In this document: positions 24,553 to 32,872 of the stretch, one piece after another
Layout of the letters: the number at the start of each line of letters is the position of its first letter
Position numbering within the stretch: position 1 is the first letter of the stretch
DNA from: Paenibacillus cellulositrophicus
Lineage (GTDB): Bacteria; Bacillota; Bacilli; Paenibacillales; Paenibacillaceae
Direction: 5' to 3'
DNA length: 64,000 nt
Assembly: GCF_009363095.1 (NCBI RefSeq)
Contig: NZ_CP045295.1
Coordinates: 6,105,001 to 6,169,000, forward strand
The notes under the pieces: generated by a model
Databases searched by the model: none
The model's input: the letters and a program-made list of their open reading frames with translations, nothing else
Told to the model about the DNA's origin: nothing
Made by a program: the position numbers and the translations under genes

Positions 24553-25617
24553 ATGGGAATGAAAGATGGCAACAATATGAGACGGCCGCGCAGAAGAGAG
24601 GGCTTGCGCCTTCTGCTGTACATTTTCGTGGTGGCTGTCATGGTGTATGTGTGCGTATATATGCCGACACCATACATTATTTATCAGCCGGGCAGCGCCA
24701 ACGAGGTGAAGCCGATGCTGTCGATTGCCAAAGGGGATACGGAGGAGCGCGGAACCTTCATGATGACGACGGTGGCGGCAAGTTACGCCAATATCGCCAT
24801 GCTCGTCATGTCGGTGTTCAACCCGAACGATGAGGTAGCCAAGAAACAGGCGAGACTCGGGGATATGAGCGAGGATGAGTATGCGGCGGAGCAGGTCTAC
24901 ATGATGAGCGACTCCCAGTCCTCCGCGATGGAGGCGGCTTACCGGGAAGCCAAGGTGCCGTTCAGCATCGTTCCTGAGTATTTGTTTGTGTTCTCGACGC
25001 CGGACGATTCGGTGAACAACCAATACTTCAAGCCTGGAGACCGCATTGAGGAAGTCAACGGCAAGCCGGTCCCGGACAATACGGCGCTCGCCGACATTCT
25101 GAAACCAATGAACGTGGGCGATGAGGTCACCGTCAAGCTGCTTCGGAGCGGCAAAACGCTGGAGCAGAAGCTGAAGCTGATTCCGATCAAGGATCAGAAA
25201 ACGGGAAGCACCCGGGCCGGCCTCGGGGTCACCATAGCGACAATGCAGGCGGTCAAGACGAAGGATCCGGGCCATCAGGTCCAGTTCAAGGATACGCGGA
25301 TCGGAGGGCCTTCCGCCGGCCTTATGTTCTCGATGGAAATCGTCAACCAGCTGACGCCCGGGGATCTGACCAAGGGCTACCGGGTCGCAGGCACAGGCAC
25401 GATTGACAAGAACGGTACCGTCGGGGCGATCGGAGGCGTCCAGCATAAGATTGTGGCGGCGGACCGGGAGAATGCGGATATTTTCTTCGTTCCGAAGGAT
25501 AACTATAACGAGGCGAAAGCCAAAGCGGATCAGATTAAAACGAAAATGAAGCTGGTTCAGGTCAGCACCCTCGAGCAGGCGATGGACTATATGAACCAGC
25601 TGCAGGCTAAATCATGA
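24553..25617 (+). CDS. ylbL: YlbL/SepM family Lon-like membrane serine protease
   Basis: A 354-residue membrane-anchored protease with one N-terminal transmembrane helix (about residues 19-38), a PDZ domain at about 145-215 (YFKPGDRIEEVNGKPV) and a C-terminal Lon-type protease domain. The Ser-Lys dyad is S254 (GGPSAGLMF) and K299 (GGVQHKIVA). Relatives process pheromones or DNA damage checkpoint proteins outside the membrane. It overlaps the end of the converging ylbM by 11 bases. The first of two close ATGs (24553) is used; the one at 24559 is equally possible. Confidence 0.92.
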   Translation: MGMKDGNNMRRPRRREGLRLLLYIFVVAVMVYVCVYMPTPYIIYQPGSANEVKPMLSIAKGDTEERGTFMMTTVAASYANIAMLVMSVFNPNDEVAKKQARLGDMSEDEYAAEQVYMMSDSQSSAMEAAYREAKVPFSIVPEYLFVFSTPDDSVNNQYFKPGDRIEEVNGKPVPDNTALADILKPMNVGDEVTVKLLRSGKTLEQKLKLIPIKDQKTGSTRAGLGVTIATMQAVKTKDPGHQVQFKDTRIGGPSAGLMFSMEIVNQLTPGDLTKGYRVAGTGTIDKNGTVGAIGGVQHKIVAADRENADIFFVPKDNYNEAKAKADQIKTKMKLVQVSTLEQAMDYMNQLQAKS

Positions 25618-26839
25618 CCGGCGGCTGCATATAGTCGCGGTACCAATCGTCCGGCGACGGCGCGGCGTACGCGTTCGCATATGCCGCCGCCGCCCGGAGG
25701 TCCAGGTCCAGCTGGTCATGGGAGAAGGCGGACGGCTTCATTACCACCGGTAGGGAGGCCGTCTTTTTCATTTGCTTGAGCAGAGCCTGTCCCATCTTGT
25801 TGAATCCCAGGATCCTTAAATAGCCGGGGCCTTCCGCAAGACGCGCAGGAGCGAGCTGCTCCTTCGAGTGCCGAAGCAAAATATGCACCAGCATCCGCTG
25901 CAGCTTCGTATGGGTATAGCGCTTTGTCTTTAAGGCGGCGAGCAGGCCGGCCACATCGGCTCCCGGCAGGGCCGGCAGCCGTCTGCCCAGGCGATGCTCG
26001 AGCCCTTCCGTCACTTCGTGCAGGGCCGCGAGCTGCTCGGGAGGCGTGGTGAGCAGCAGGTGCAGAAGCGGCTGCCGGAACGATTCCCAGGTGATCGGCC
26101 CGCGTCCGGCGGCAAATTCCCGCTTCAAAATGGCGAGCGTCGTGGCCGGCACATACGGAGCGGCCTCGTCAGGGGCCGGGCCGAGCAGCATGCGGCGCAC
26201 CGCGGTGGCGCTGGCTATATACGTATGCCCCGGCACTTCATCGTGATATCCCGCGTGGATGCGCGGGATGGTGTAGGGGCGCATACGGCTGCCAAGGCGC
26301 TCGAGCGCGATCAAATAATGCAGGCCGAGCGTATGATTCGGCTTGTGGAGCAGCTGGAGGATATCCTCCTTCCAGCCTCCGCTTCCCGCCAGAGCTTCGG
26401 CGGCTGCCGCGTAGGCGGAAGGATAGCTCATCCCCTGGCCCAAGTAGTGCGCGATATGGCCTTGAAGCTCTTCGCTTTCATGCGCCAGCATGCGGGCCAG
26501 CGGCTGCAGCACCTCCAGCGTCCCGCTTTCGGTTCCGAAGCAGACGCTGTCGACGACACCGGTGGCGTTCAGCAGCGCGACGGCCCCGTAGGCGAACCAT
26601 TCGGCGGGCTGAACGGCATATGCGGCTGGCAGCTCGATTACTAGGTCGGCACCCATGGCCAGCGCCATTTCGGCGCGGGCGTATTTGCTGACGATCCCGG
26701 GCTCGCCCCGCTGCAGGAACGGCCCGCTCAGCACCGCGACGGCATGCTCGGCACCCGTCACTTCCTTGGCTCTGGTATAATGGTGGACGTGGCCGTTATG
26801 TAAAGGATTATATTCGACAATCAGGCCGACTGCGGACAT
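25607..26839 (-). CDS. tmcAL: tRNA(Met) cytidine acetate ligase (TmcAL, YlbM)
   Basis: A 410-residue nucleotidyltransferase-fold enzyme that uses acetate and ATP to acetylate the wobble cytidine of elongator tRNA-Met in Gram-positive bacteria. The N-terminus MSAVGLIVEYNPLHNGHVHH carries the HxGH-like nucleotide-binding motif; the following LSGPFLQRGEP and ADLVIELPAAYA blocks are also typical. The ATG at 26839 is chosen since the family begins there and GGAG lies 8 bases upstream; another ATG at 26854 is in frame. It converges on ylbL. Confidence 0.9.
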   Translation of the reverse strand: MSAVGLIVEYNPLHNGHVHHYTRAKEVTGAEHAVAVLSGPFLQRGEPGIVSKYARAEMALAMGADLVIELPAAYAVQPAEWFAYGAVALLNATGVVDSVCFGTESGTLEVLQPLARMLAHESEELQGHIAHYLGQGMSYPSAYAAAAEALAGSGGWKEDILQLLHKPNHTLGLHYLIALERLGSRMRPYTIPRIHAGYHDEVPGHTYIASATAVRRMLLGPAPDEAAPYVPATTLAILKREFAAGRGPITWESFRQPLLHLLLTTPPEQLAALHEVTEGLEHRLGRRLPALPGADVAGLLAALKTKRYTHTKLQRMLVHILLRHSKEQLAPARLAEGPGYLRILGFNKMGQALLKQMKKTASLPVVMKPSAFSHDQLDLDLRAAAAYANAYAAPSPDDWYRDYMQPPVMI

Positions 26840-26958
26840 GGTCTTCAGCTCCATCGTTTCATTTTGGGCACCCGTGGTTAACGGCTGTTATAAAATATAT
26901 CATAAAACGAATGGCATCCAGTCACAATAAGGGGGAACGTAAGGTCAAGGTGAAACTA

Positions 26959-26988
26959 TTGACAAAGTTCCCCGGAAATCGGTATAAT
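26959..26988 (+). promoter_or_regulatory. sigma-A promoter of yceD-rpmF
   Basis: TTGACA (26959-26964) and TATAAT (26983-26988), a perfect consensus pair with an 18-bp spacer, end 27 bases upstream of the yceD start. Confidence 0.88.
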
Positions 26989-27015
26989 AATTTTTGTTTG
27001 TTTGGAGTGATGTAG

Positions 27016-27525
27016 ATGCACTTTCAATTCAGGAAAATGGCAGCCAGCAGCGAGCCGCTGCAGCTCCGTCAGCAAGTGGATGTAAGTCCGCTGCTTAAAG
27101 GACTGGGTGACATCAAGGCCGACGGACCGCTCACAGCGGAACTTACAGCCTCGTATGTCGGTCCCGATACAGTGGATGTTCAAGGCGAGTTATCCGTACA
27201 GCTGGACATGTCCTGTTCACGCTGTCTGACACCGGTGCATGAGCATTTGGATATTCCATTCCACGAGCAGTTCAAGCTTAAGAAGCAGCCTGAGGAAGCC
27301 GAGGACGAAGAAGATGAAACCATATATGTGGACAACGAGACTGTGGAGCTCGCCCCTTACGTGGAGGAATCCTTTATCCTGAATCTTCCGATGACCGTCG
27401 TGTGCAAGGAATCCTGCAAAGGCCTGTGCCCTACGTGCGGAAGAGACTTGAACGAAGGTGCCTGCGGCTGTAACAATGAAGTGGTAGATCCACGGCTTGC
27501 AGCGCTAAAAGACTTTTTCAAATGA
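27016..27525 (+). CDS. yceD: YceD family protein (DUF177)
   Basis: A 169-residue protein of the conserved YceD/DUF177 family, almost always encoded directly before rpmF. Relatives are linked to 23S rRNA accumulation or processing. It has the expected cysteine clusters: CSRCLTP in the middle and CKESCKGLCPTCGRDLNEGA near the C-terminus, suggesting metal binding, with an acidic linker (QPEEAEDEEDE) between. A consensus sigma-A promoter precedes it and rpmF follows after 62 bases, so the two form an operon. Confidence 0.93.
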   Translation: MHFQFRKMAASSEPLQLRQQVDVSPLLKGLGDIKADGPLTAELTASYVGPDTVDVQGELSVQLDMSCSRCLTPVHEHLDIPFHEQFKLKKQPEEAEDEEDETIYVDNETVELAPYVEESFILNLPMTVVCKESCKGLCPTCGRDLNEGACGCNNEVVDPRLAALKDFFK

Positions 27526-27587
27526 GCATGAATGCATTCCTCCGGGCCCTTCGGGACCCCGGTTGATTGAAATAAGGAGGTGGGAAC

Positions 27588-27761
27588 ATGGCAGTACCTC
27601 AACGGAGAACGTCCAAGACACGTCGTGACAAGCGTCGTACTCACTTTAAACTGGCAGTGCCGGGCATGGTGAAATGTGAACAATGCGGAGAATTGAAGCT
27701 TGCTCACCACGTATGCAAAGTGTGCGGAACGTATAAATCAAGAGAAATCATTTCGCAGTAA
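27588..27761 (+). CDS. rpmF: 50S ribosomal protein L32
   Basis: A 57-residue ribosomal protein of the large subunit. It starts MAVPQRRTSKTRRDKRRTHF and carries the zinc-binding form of L32, with Cys 30, 33, 43 and 46 (KCEQCG, then VCKVCG). Bacteria with a zinc-free second copy induce that copy under zinc starvation; none is seen in this window. AAGGAGGTG precedes the ATG. It is co-transcribed with yceD and followed by a terminator. Confidence 0.97.
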   Translation: MAVPQRRTSKTRRDKRRTHFKLAVPGMVKCEQCGELKLAHHVCKVCGTYKSREIISQ

Positions 27762-27778
27762 TGCCAAAAACAATCAAG

Positions 27779-27812
27779 TAGTACTTCATCTTTGGTGAGG
27801 TGCTATTTTTTT
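27779..27812 (+). terminator. rho-independent terminator after rpmF
   Basis: A stem of 12 pairs including wobble pairs (TAGTACTTCATC with GGTGAGGTGCTA) is followed by eight T residues. Confidence 0.75.
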
Positions 27813-27850
27813 TGTCACTTTCTTTTTAACCCGTCATGCTTTATACTACA

Positions 27851-27867
27851 TTAGTACCAGGTTCTAA
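27851..27867 (+). promoter_or_regulatory. FapR operator
   Basis: TTAGTACCAGGTTCTAA closely matches the established FapR box TTAGTACCTGATACTAA, an imperfect palindrome. It lies 3 bases after a TATACT (27842-27847) that can serve as a -10 box, so FapR bound there would block transcription of fapR and the fab genes until malonyl-CoA rises. Confidence 0.9.
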
Positions 27868-27970
27868 TGAAAACTGTCCGGATTGATTCTTTTTTCCTGT
27901 GAATTCTATTGACGAACTTCATAGACTGTTTGTGTTCCACATTCATGGACGGACAAGACATGACAGGGAG

Positions 27971-28585
27971 GTGCCTCACATCGAACGGTTGCCCAAGAAG
28001 CAGCGGCATCAGCAGCTTTTGAAGATTATCGAACAAAATCCGTTTGTGACCGACCGCGAACTGACGCGGGAGCTGAAGGTCAGCATTCAGACGATCCGGC
28101 TTGACCGGATGGAGCTAGGCATCCCGGAACTGCGGGAACGAATGAAGCAGATGGCAGAGCACTCCTATGATCAAGTTCGCTCCTTGCAGCTTGATGAGGT
28201 TGTCGGGGATGTCGTGGATCTGCAGCTGGATAAGAGCGGCATTTCCATTTTTGAAATACGGGAAGAGCATGTGTTCACCCGAAACCATATCGCCCGCGGA
28301 CATTATGTGTTCGCCCAGGCCAACTCGCTGGCAGTTGCTCTCATTAACGACGAGATTGCCTTGACCGCATCTGCAGACATCCGGTTTCTGCGGCAGGTTC
28401 ATCTGGGTGAGAAGTGTATTGCCAAAGCCTATGTCCGGTCTATGGCCGGCCAGAAGGGAAAAGCCAAGGTTGAGGTGTTCACCTATGTGGGCGAGGAAAT
28501 GGTGTTCCAGGGGAACTTTCTGATATACAGATCGACGGGCGAGGATAACAGCGAAGGAGGAGTACAGTATGCGGATCGCCATTGA
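27971..28585 (+). CDS. fapR: transcription factor FapR (fatty acid and phospholipid regulator)
   Basis: A repressor of about 205 residues that senses malonyl-CoA. The N-terminal DeoR-type HTH (NPFVTDRELTRELKVSIQTI, then RLDRMELGIPELRER) is followed by a hot-dog effector domain (ANSLAVALINDEIALT, then ADIRFLRQVHLGEKCIAKA). The start is uncertain: GGGAGG at 27966-27971 sits 8 bases before an ATC at 27980, and the in-frame GTG at 27971 overlaps that site. Family alignment fits a start at either codon. It overlaps plsX by 17 bases, and a FapR box precedes it. Confidence 0.93.
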   Translation: MPHIERLPKKQRHQQLLKIIEQNPFVTDRELTRELKVSIQTIRLDRMELGIPELRERMKQMAEHSYDQVRSLQLDEVVGDVVDLQLDKSGISIFEIREEHVFTRNHIARGHYVFAQANSLAVALINDEIALTASADIRFLRQVHLGEKCIAKAYVRSMAGQKGKAKVEVFTYVGEEMVFQGNFLIYRSTGEDNSEGGVQYADRH

Positions 28586-29567
28586 TGCCATGGGCGGTGA
28601 CCATGCGCCGGAGTGCAACGTGGAAGGAGCTTTGGCTGCCGCCGCCGAATGGAAAGATACGCAGATCGTTCTGGTCGGGGACGAGCAGCGGTTGCTGCCG
28701 CTCCTGAAGCAAAGCGGAGGGACGGTTCCCTCCAATCTGACGGTCCATCATGCGGGTGAAGTGATCGAAGCCGAAGATGAACCGGTCAAAGCCGTCCGGC
28801 GCAAGAAGGATGCTTCCATGGTCGTGGCGGGACGGATGCTGAAGGAGAAGCAGGCGGAAGCCATGATTTCGGCAGGCAACACGGGAGCGCTGATGACGAC
28901 CGGATTGCTGGTTGTCGGACGGATGGAAGGGATTGAGCGTCCGGCTCTGGCCCCTATGATCCCGACGCTTGACGAAGCCGGCGTGCTGGCCCTGGATCTG
29001 GGCGCGAATATGGACGCAAAGCCCGAGCATTTAGCGCAGTATGCGCTGATGGGCAGCCTTTATCGCGAGAAGGTGATGGGCGTGAAGAATCCACGGGTCG
29101 GCCTGCTGAACGTGGGCACCGAGCCAGGGAAGGGGAACGAGCTCACCAAGCTGGCGTTCCCGCTGCTGCAGGAGCTTCCGATCAACTTCATCGGCAACGT
29201 GGAAGCCCGGGATATTATGCTCGGGAGCTGCGACGTCCTCGTGTGCGACGGATTTGCCGGCAATATCTTGCTGAAGGCTGTGGAAGGAACGGCCGGCGCG
29301 ATGTTCAAGCTGCTGAAGGAGCAATTCACTCAGAATATGCGCAGCAAGCTTGGGGCCGCCCTGCTTATGCCTCAGCTGCGTAATTTGAAAGGCAAGCTGG
29401 ATTACAAGGAGCACGGGGGCGCCCCTCTGCTCGGCCTGAGCGGACTTGTCGTCAAGAGTCACGGCTCGGCGGACGGCAACGCCATCAAGAACGCGGTCCG
29501 GCAGGCCCGCGTTGCACTGCAGAATCAACTGGTTGAGAGTATATCCAAGGAAATCAGCGGGAAGTGA
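28569..29567 (+). CDS. plsX: phosphate acyltransferase PlsX
   Basis: A 332-residue peripheral membrane enzyme that converts acyl-ACP to acyl-phosphate, the donor for the first acylation of glycerol-3-phosphate by PlsY. Family blocks seen are MRIAIDAMGGDHAP at the start, ISAGNTGALM in the middle and GNVEARDIMLG further on. AAGGAGGAG lies in front of the ATG within the end of fapR. FabH follows with a 4-base overlap. The fapR-plsX order is the Bacillus arrangement. Confidence 0.97.
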   Translation: MRIAIDAMGGDHAPECNVEGALAAAAEWKDTQIVLVGDEQRLLPLLKQSGGTVPSNLTVHHAGEVIEAEDEPVKAVRRKKDASMVVAGRMLKEKQAEAMISAGNTGALMTTGLLVVGRMEGIERPALAPMIPTLDEAGVLALDLGANMDAKPEHLAQYALMGSLYREKVMGVKNPRVGLLNVGTEPGKGNELTKLAFPLLQELPINFIGNVEARDIMLGSCDVLVCDGFAGNILLKAVEGTAGAMFKLLKEQFTQNMRSKLGAALLMPQLRNLKGKLDYKEHGGAPLLGLSGLVVKSHGSADGNAIKNAVRQARVALQNQLVESISKEISGK

Positions 29568-30568
29568 GTGACAAGAGAATGGAAAAATTACGTTCAGTAG
29601 GCATCATCGGCACAGGCAAATATGTTCCTGAGAAAATATTAACCAACAGCGATCTGGAAAAGATGGTAGAGACGAACGACGAATGGATCGTCTCCCGCAC
29701 CGGGATCCGCGAGCGGCATATCGCTTCTCCGGAACAAGCGACTTCGGACCTGTGTTATGAAGCAGCCCTGAAGGCGCTGGAGTCCGCTGGGATGTCGGCT
29801 GAAGAGCTGGACCTGATCGTTGTCGCAACCATCACCCCGGATACGTTCTTTCCGTCAACGGCCTGCATTCTGCAGGATAAGCTCGGCGCCAAGCAAGCCG
29901 CCGCGTTCGACCTGTCCGCTGCCTGCTCCGGCTTCGTCTACGGACTGGCGACGGCGAGCAATTTTATCAAGACCGGCATGTACAACAACGCTTTGGTCAT
30001 CGGCGCCGACACGCTGTCGCGGATTACGGATTATACCGACCGCAACACTTGCGTGCTGTTCGGTGACGGCGCGGGAGCCGTCATCCTGGGCGAAGTTCCC
30101 GAAGGCCGAGGATTTCAGTCCTTTGACCTCGGAGCCGAAGGGGCCGGCGGTACGCTGCTGAAACTGGAAGCTGGCGGTTCCAGACTGCCGGCGTCCCAGG
30201 AGACGCTCGAAGGCAAGAAGCACTACATTTATATGAACGGGCGCGAAGTGTTCAAATTTGCGGTCCGCGTCATGAATACGGCAACGGAAGACGTCCTGCG
30301 CAAGGCCGGCAAAACGAAGGCCGATATCGACCTGTTCGTGCCGCACCAGGCGAATATCCGTATCATTCAGTCCGCCATGGAGCGCCTCGACCTTTCGCCG
30401 GATAAATGCGTCATCAACGTAGATAAGTACGCCAATACGTCGGCGGCTTCCATTCCACTCGCGCTGGTTGAAGCGGCGGAGGAAGGACGGATGAAGGAAG
30501 GCGACTGCGTGCTGATGGTCGGCTTCGGCGGAGGATTGACCTGGGGCGCATCCGTGCTGATCTGGTAA
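29564..30568 (+). CDS. fabH: beta-ketoacyl-ACP synthase III
   Basis: A 334-residue initiating condensing enzyme that joins acyl-CoA primers (branched primers in these bacteria) to malonyl-ACP. The triad C121 (SAACSGF), H261 (FVPHQANIRI) and N291 (YANTSAAS) is complete, with GVEGAGG-like glycine loops before it. The start is GTG at 29564, overlapping the plsX stop; an ATG at 29579 is a fallback but has a weak ribosome binding site. Bacillus subtilis does not keep fabH at this spot, so its presence inside the fap operon is a lineage feature. Confidence 0.95.
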   Translation: MSDKRMEKLRSVGIIGTGKYVPEKILTNSDLEKMVETNDEWIVSRTGIRERHIASPEQATSDLCYEAALKALESAGMSAEELDLIVVATITPDTFFPSTACILQDKLGAKQAAAFDLSAACSGFVYGLATASNFIKTGMYNNALVIGADTLSRITDYTDRNTCVLFGDGAGAVILGEVPEGRGFQSFDLGAEGAGGTLLKLEAGGSRLPASQETLEGKKHYIYMNGREVFKFAVRVMNTATEDVLRKAGKTKADIDLFVPHQANIRIIQSAMERLDLSPDKCVINVDKYANTSAASIPLALVEAAEEGRMKEGDCVLMVGFGGGLTWGASVLIW

Positions 30569-30682
30569 TCATATGATTCATCTTATGTGAATGATCAATC
30601 GATAGCTTACGAAGTGAATTGGCTTATTCAAGCAATACAATAGAAGCTTTGCATCAAGAAGTATACGAGAGGAGCCTGAGCA

Positions 30683-31621
30683 ATGGGGAAAGTTGCGTTT
30701 GTGTTTCCCGGACAAGGGGCCCAATCCGTCGGAATGGGTAAAGATTTCTATGATGCGGTTCCCGCTTCCCGCCGCATTTTCGAAAGTGCGGACGAGGTGC
30801 TGGGATTCCCGATGACGAATATGATTTTTGAAGGTCCGGACAGTGAGCTGAAGAAGACCTTCAATACGCAGCCTGCGCTCCTGACGGCCAGCGTTGCGGC
30901 GTTTGAGGCGGTTCGCGAACAAGGCGTTACTCCTGACTTTGTCGCCGGACACAGCCTGGGCGAATACAGCGCCCTGGTGGCTTCCGGCGTGCTGAGCTTT
31001 GAGGATGCGGTAGGAACGGTCCGGGCGCGCGGCGAATTTATGGAGCAAGCGGTTCCGGGCGGACAAGGGGCCATGGCCGCCGTGCTCGGTGCCGAACGCG
31101 AAGCGCTGGCCGAGCTGTGCCGCAGCATCACGGCAGAAGGACATCTCGTGGAGCTGGCCAACCTGAACTGCCCGGGGCAGATCGTCGTCTCCGGCTCGAA
31201 GGAGGGCGTCGCCCTTGTGGGCGAGCGCGTGAAAGAAGCCGGAGGAAAAAGAGCGATCCCGCTTGAGGTAAGCGGACCTTTCCATTCCTCGCTGATGAAA
31301 TCGGCTGCCGAGAAGCTGGGCGGGAAGCTTCAGCCGCTTCACTTCGATGAACCGGCCATTCCCGTGATTGCGAACGTGACGGCCCGTCCGGCCGCGTCTG
31401 CGGAGGAAATCCGCGGATTGCTGGTCGAGCAGGTATACTCTCCCGTGCTGTGGGAGGATACGGTGACCTATCTCATCTCCCAAGGGGTGGATACGTTTGT
31501 CGAGATTGGTCCCGGAAACGTGCTGACCGGCTTGATCAAAAAGACGGATAAATCCGTCAAGCTGATTAACTTAAGCAGCCTGGACAGCCTGGAGACGCTC
31601 AAGGCCAGTCTTGAACAATGA
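30683..31621 (+). CDS. fabD: malonyl-CoA:ACP transacylase
   Basis: A 312-residue enzyme that moves malonyl from CoA to acyl carrier protein, supplying all elongation cycles. The nucleophilic S91 lies in GHSLGEYSA and its partner H201 in GPFHSS; the N-terminal FPGQGAQSVGMG oxyanion loop is present. GAGAGGAGCC precedes the ATG. It lies 114 bases after fabH, a gap in which no clear terminator or promoter was found. Confidence 0.97.
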   Translation: MGKVAFVFPGQGAQSVGMGKDFYDAVPASRRIFESADEVLGFPMTNMIFEGPDSELKKTFNTQPALLTASVAAFEAVREQGVTPDFVAGHSLGEYSALVASGVLSFEDAVGTVRARGEFMEQAVPGGQGAMAAVLGAEREALAELCRSITAEGHLVELANLNCPGQIVVSGSKEGVALVGERVKEAGGKRAIPLEVSGPFHSSLMKSAAEKLGGKLQPLHFDEPAIPVIANVTARPAASAEEIRGLLVEQVYSPVLWEDTVTYLISQGVDTFVEIGPGNVLTGLIKKTDKSVKLINLSSLDSLETLKASLEQ

Positions 31622-31666
31622 TTACGCAATAAACTTTGGGTATACTCTAGGAAAGGAGGAATGGGT

Positions 31667-32416
31667 ATGTCTAAGCCTTTACAGGGACAGACAGCACTCG
31701 TTACCGGCGGCTCCCGCGGGATCGGCTGCAGCATCGCGCTTGCGCTGGCCGAAGCCGGGGCTAACGTAGCCGTCAACTATTCGGGCAGCGAAGCCGCCGC
31801 CAAGGAGGTTGCGGAGCAGATCCGTGCGCTTGGCGTAGAGGCGATCACCGTTCAAGGCAATGTCGGTAAAAGCGAGCAGGCCGAGGATCTCGTTAAAGAG
31901 GTTGTTGCAGCGTGGGGCAAAATCGATATTTTGGTCAACAATGCGGGGATTACCCGGGATAACTTGCTGATGCGCATGAAAGAGGAAGAATTCGATCAGG
32001 TGATCGAAACGAATCTGAAGGGCGTGTTCAACTGCCTGAAGGCGGTCAGCCGTCCGATGATGAAGCAGCGCTACGGCCGGATCATCAACATTTCATCGGT
32101 CGTCGGCGTTCTGGGCAACGCCGGGCAGGCCAATTACGTCGCCGCCAAAGCGGGGGTAATTGGCCTAACCAAATCGTCTGCGCGTGAGCTCGCCTCGCGT
32201 GGCATCACCGTTAACTGTGTCGCACCAGGTTTTATTGATACCGATATGACACGAGAGCTGCCTGAGGATCTCCGGGCGAAGATGCTGGAAGACATTCCGC
32301 TCGCCCGCCTCGGACAGCCTGAAGAAATTGCCAAAGTCGTGGTTTTCCTAGCGACGGAAGGGGCATCCTACATGACAGGGCAGACGCTTCATGTGGATGG
32401 CGGTATGTACATGTAA
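31667..32416 (+). CDS. fabG: 3-oxoacyl-ACP reductase
   Basis: A 249-residue short-chain dehydrogenase that reduces beta-ketoacyl-ACP with NADPH. The cofactor loop is TGGSRGIG (13-20), NNAG lies at 91-94, and the catalytic S144, Y157 and K161 sit in SSVVG and YVAAK. The ATG at 31667 has GGAGG 7 bases upstream; the ATG at 31661 is too close to that site. It follows fabD after 45 bases. Confidence 0.96.
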   Translation: MSKPLQGQTALVTGGSRGIGCSIALALAEAGANVAVNYSGSEAAAKEVAEQIRALGVEAITVQGNVGKSEQAEDLVKEVVAAWGKIDILVNNAGITRDNLLMRMKEEEFDQVIETNLKGVFNCLKAVSRPMMKQRYGRIINISSVVGVLGNAGQANYVAAKAGVIGLTKSSARELASRGITVNCVAPGFIDTDMTRELPEDLRAKMLEDIPLARLGQPEEIAKVVVFLATEGASYMTGQTLHVDGGMYM

Positions 32417-32515
32417 TACCGGAAATCTAGGAAAAACAGCGAGATAACCGTTTTCATTGCCTCTATGGCATTTTGAAAACTTTTCTCGTATAATACCAAA
32501 GAGGAGGTGAACCGG

Positions 32516-32749
32516 ATGTCCGATGTATTGGAGCGTGTAAAACGCATTGTCGTCGATCGCTTGGGTGCTGACGAAGCCGAGGTTACACTGGAAGCATCTT
32601 TTAAAGATGATCTTGGTGCTGATTCTCTCGACGTTGTTGAACTGGTGATGGAATTGGAAGATGAATTCGATCTGGAAATCTCTGATGAAGATGCAGAGAA
32701 AATTACGACCGTAGGTGAAGTTGTAAACTACATACAATCTCATACCTAA
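32516..32749 (+). CDS. acpP: acyl carrier protein
   Basis: A 77-residue acidic carrier protein of fatty acid synthesis. The phosphopantetheine attachment site is S37 in DDLGADSLDVVEL. The GTG at 32507 that opens the frame is part of the ribosome binding site GAGGAGGTGA, so translation starts at the ATG at 32516. A TATAAT at 32489-32494 without a good -35 suggests extra transcription, which would suit the high level of ACP needed. Confidence 0.97.
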   Translation: MSDVLERVKRIVVDRLGADEAEVTLEASFKDDLGADSLDVVELVMELEDEFDLEISDEDAEKITTVGEVVNYIQSHT

Positions 32750-32759
32750 GTCATTTGAT

Positions 32760-32800
32760 AAGTCCCGTACTGCTCTTACAGGCGGGACTTCTCCTCATTT
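32760..32800 (+). terminator. possible weak terminator or attenuator after acpP
   Basis: AAGTCCCG and CGGGACTT form a stem 15 bases apart, but only CTCCTCATTTT follows. It may reduce read-through from acpP into fabF. Confidence 0.45.
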
Positions 32801-32872
32801 TCCAAGTGAATCGGCTTTACAAATAGGATAATTGATTTTGCAGATGCTGTTTATATAGAGGTGAACTTATTG

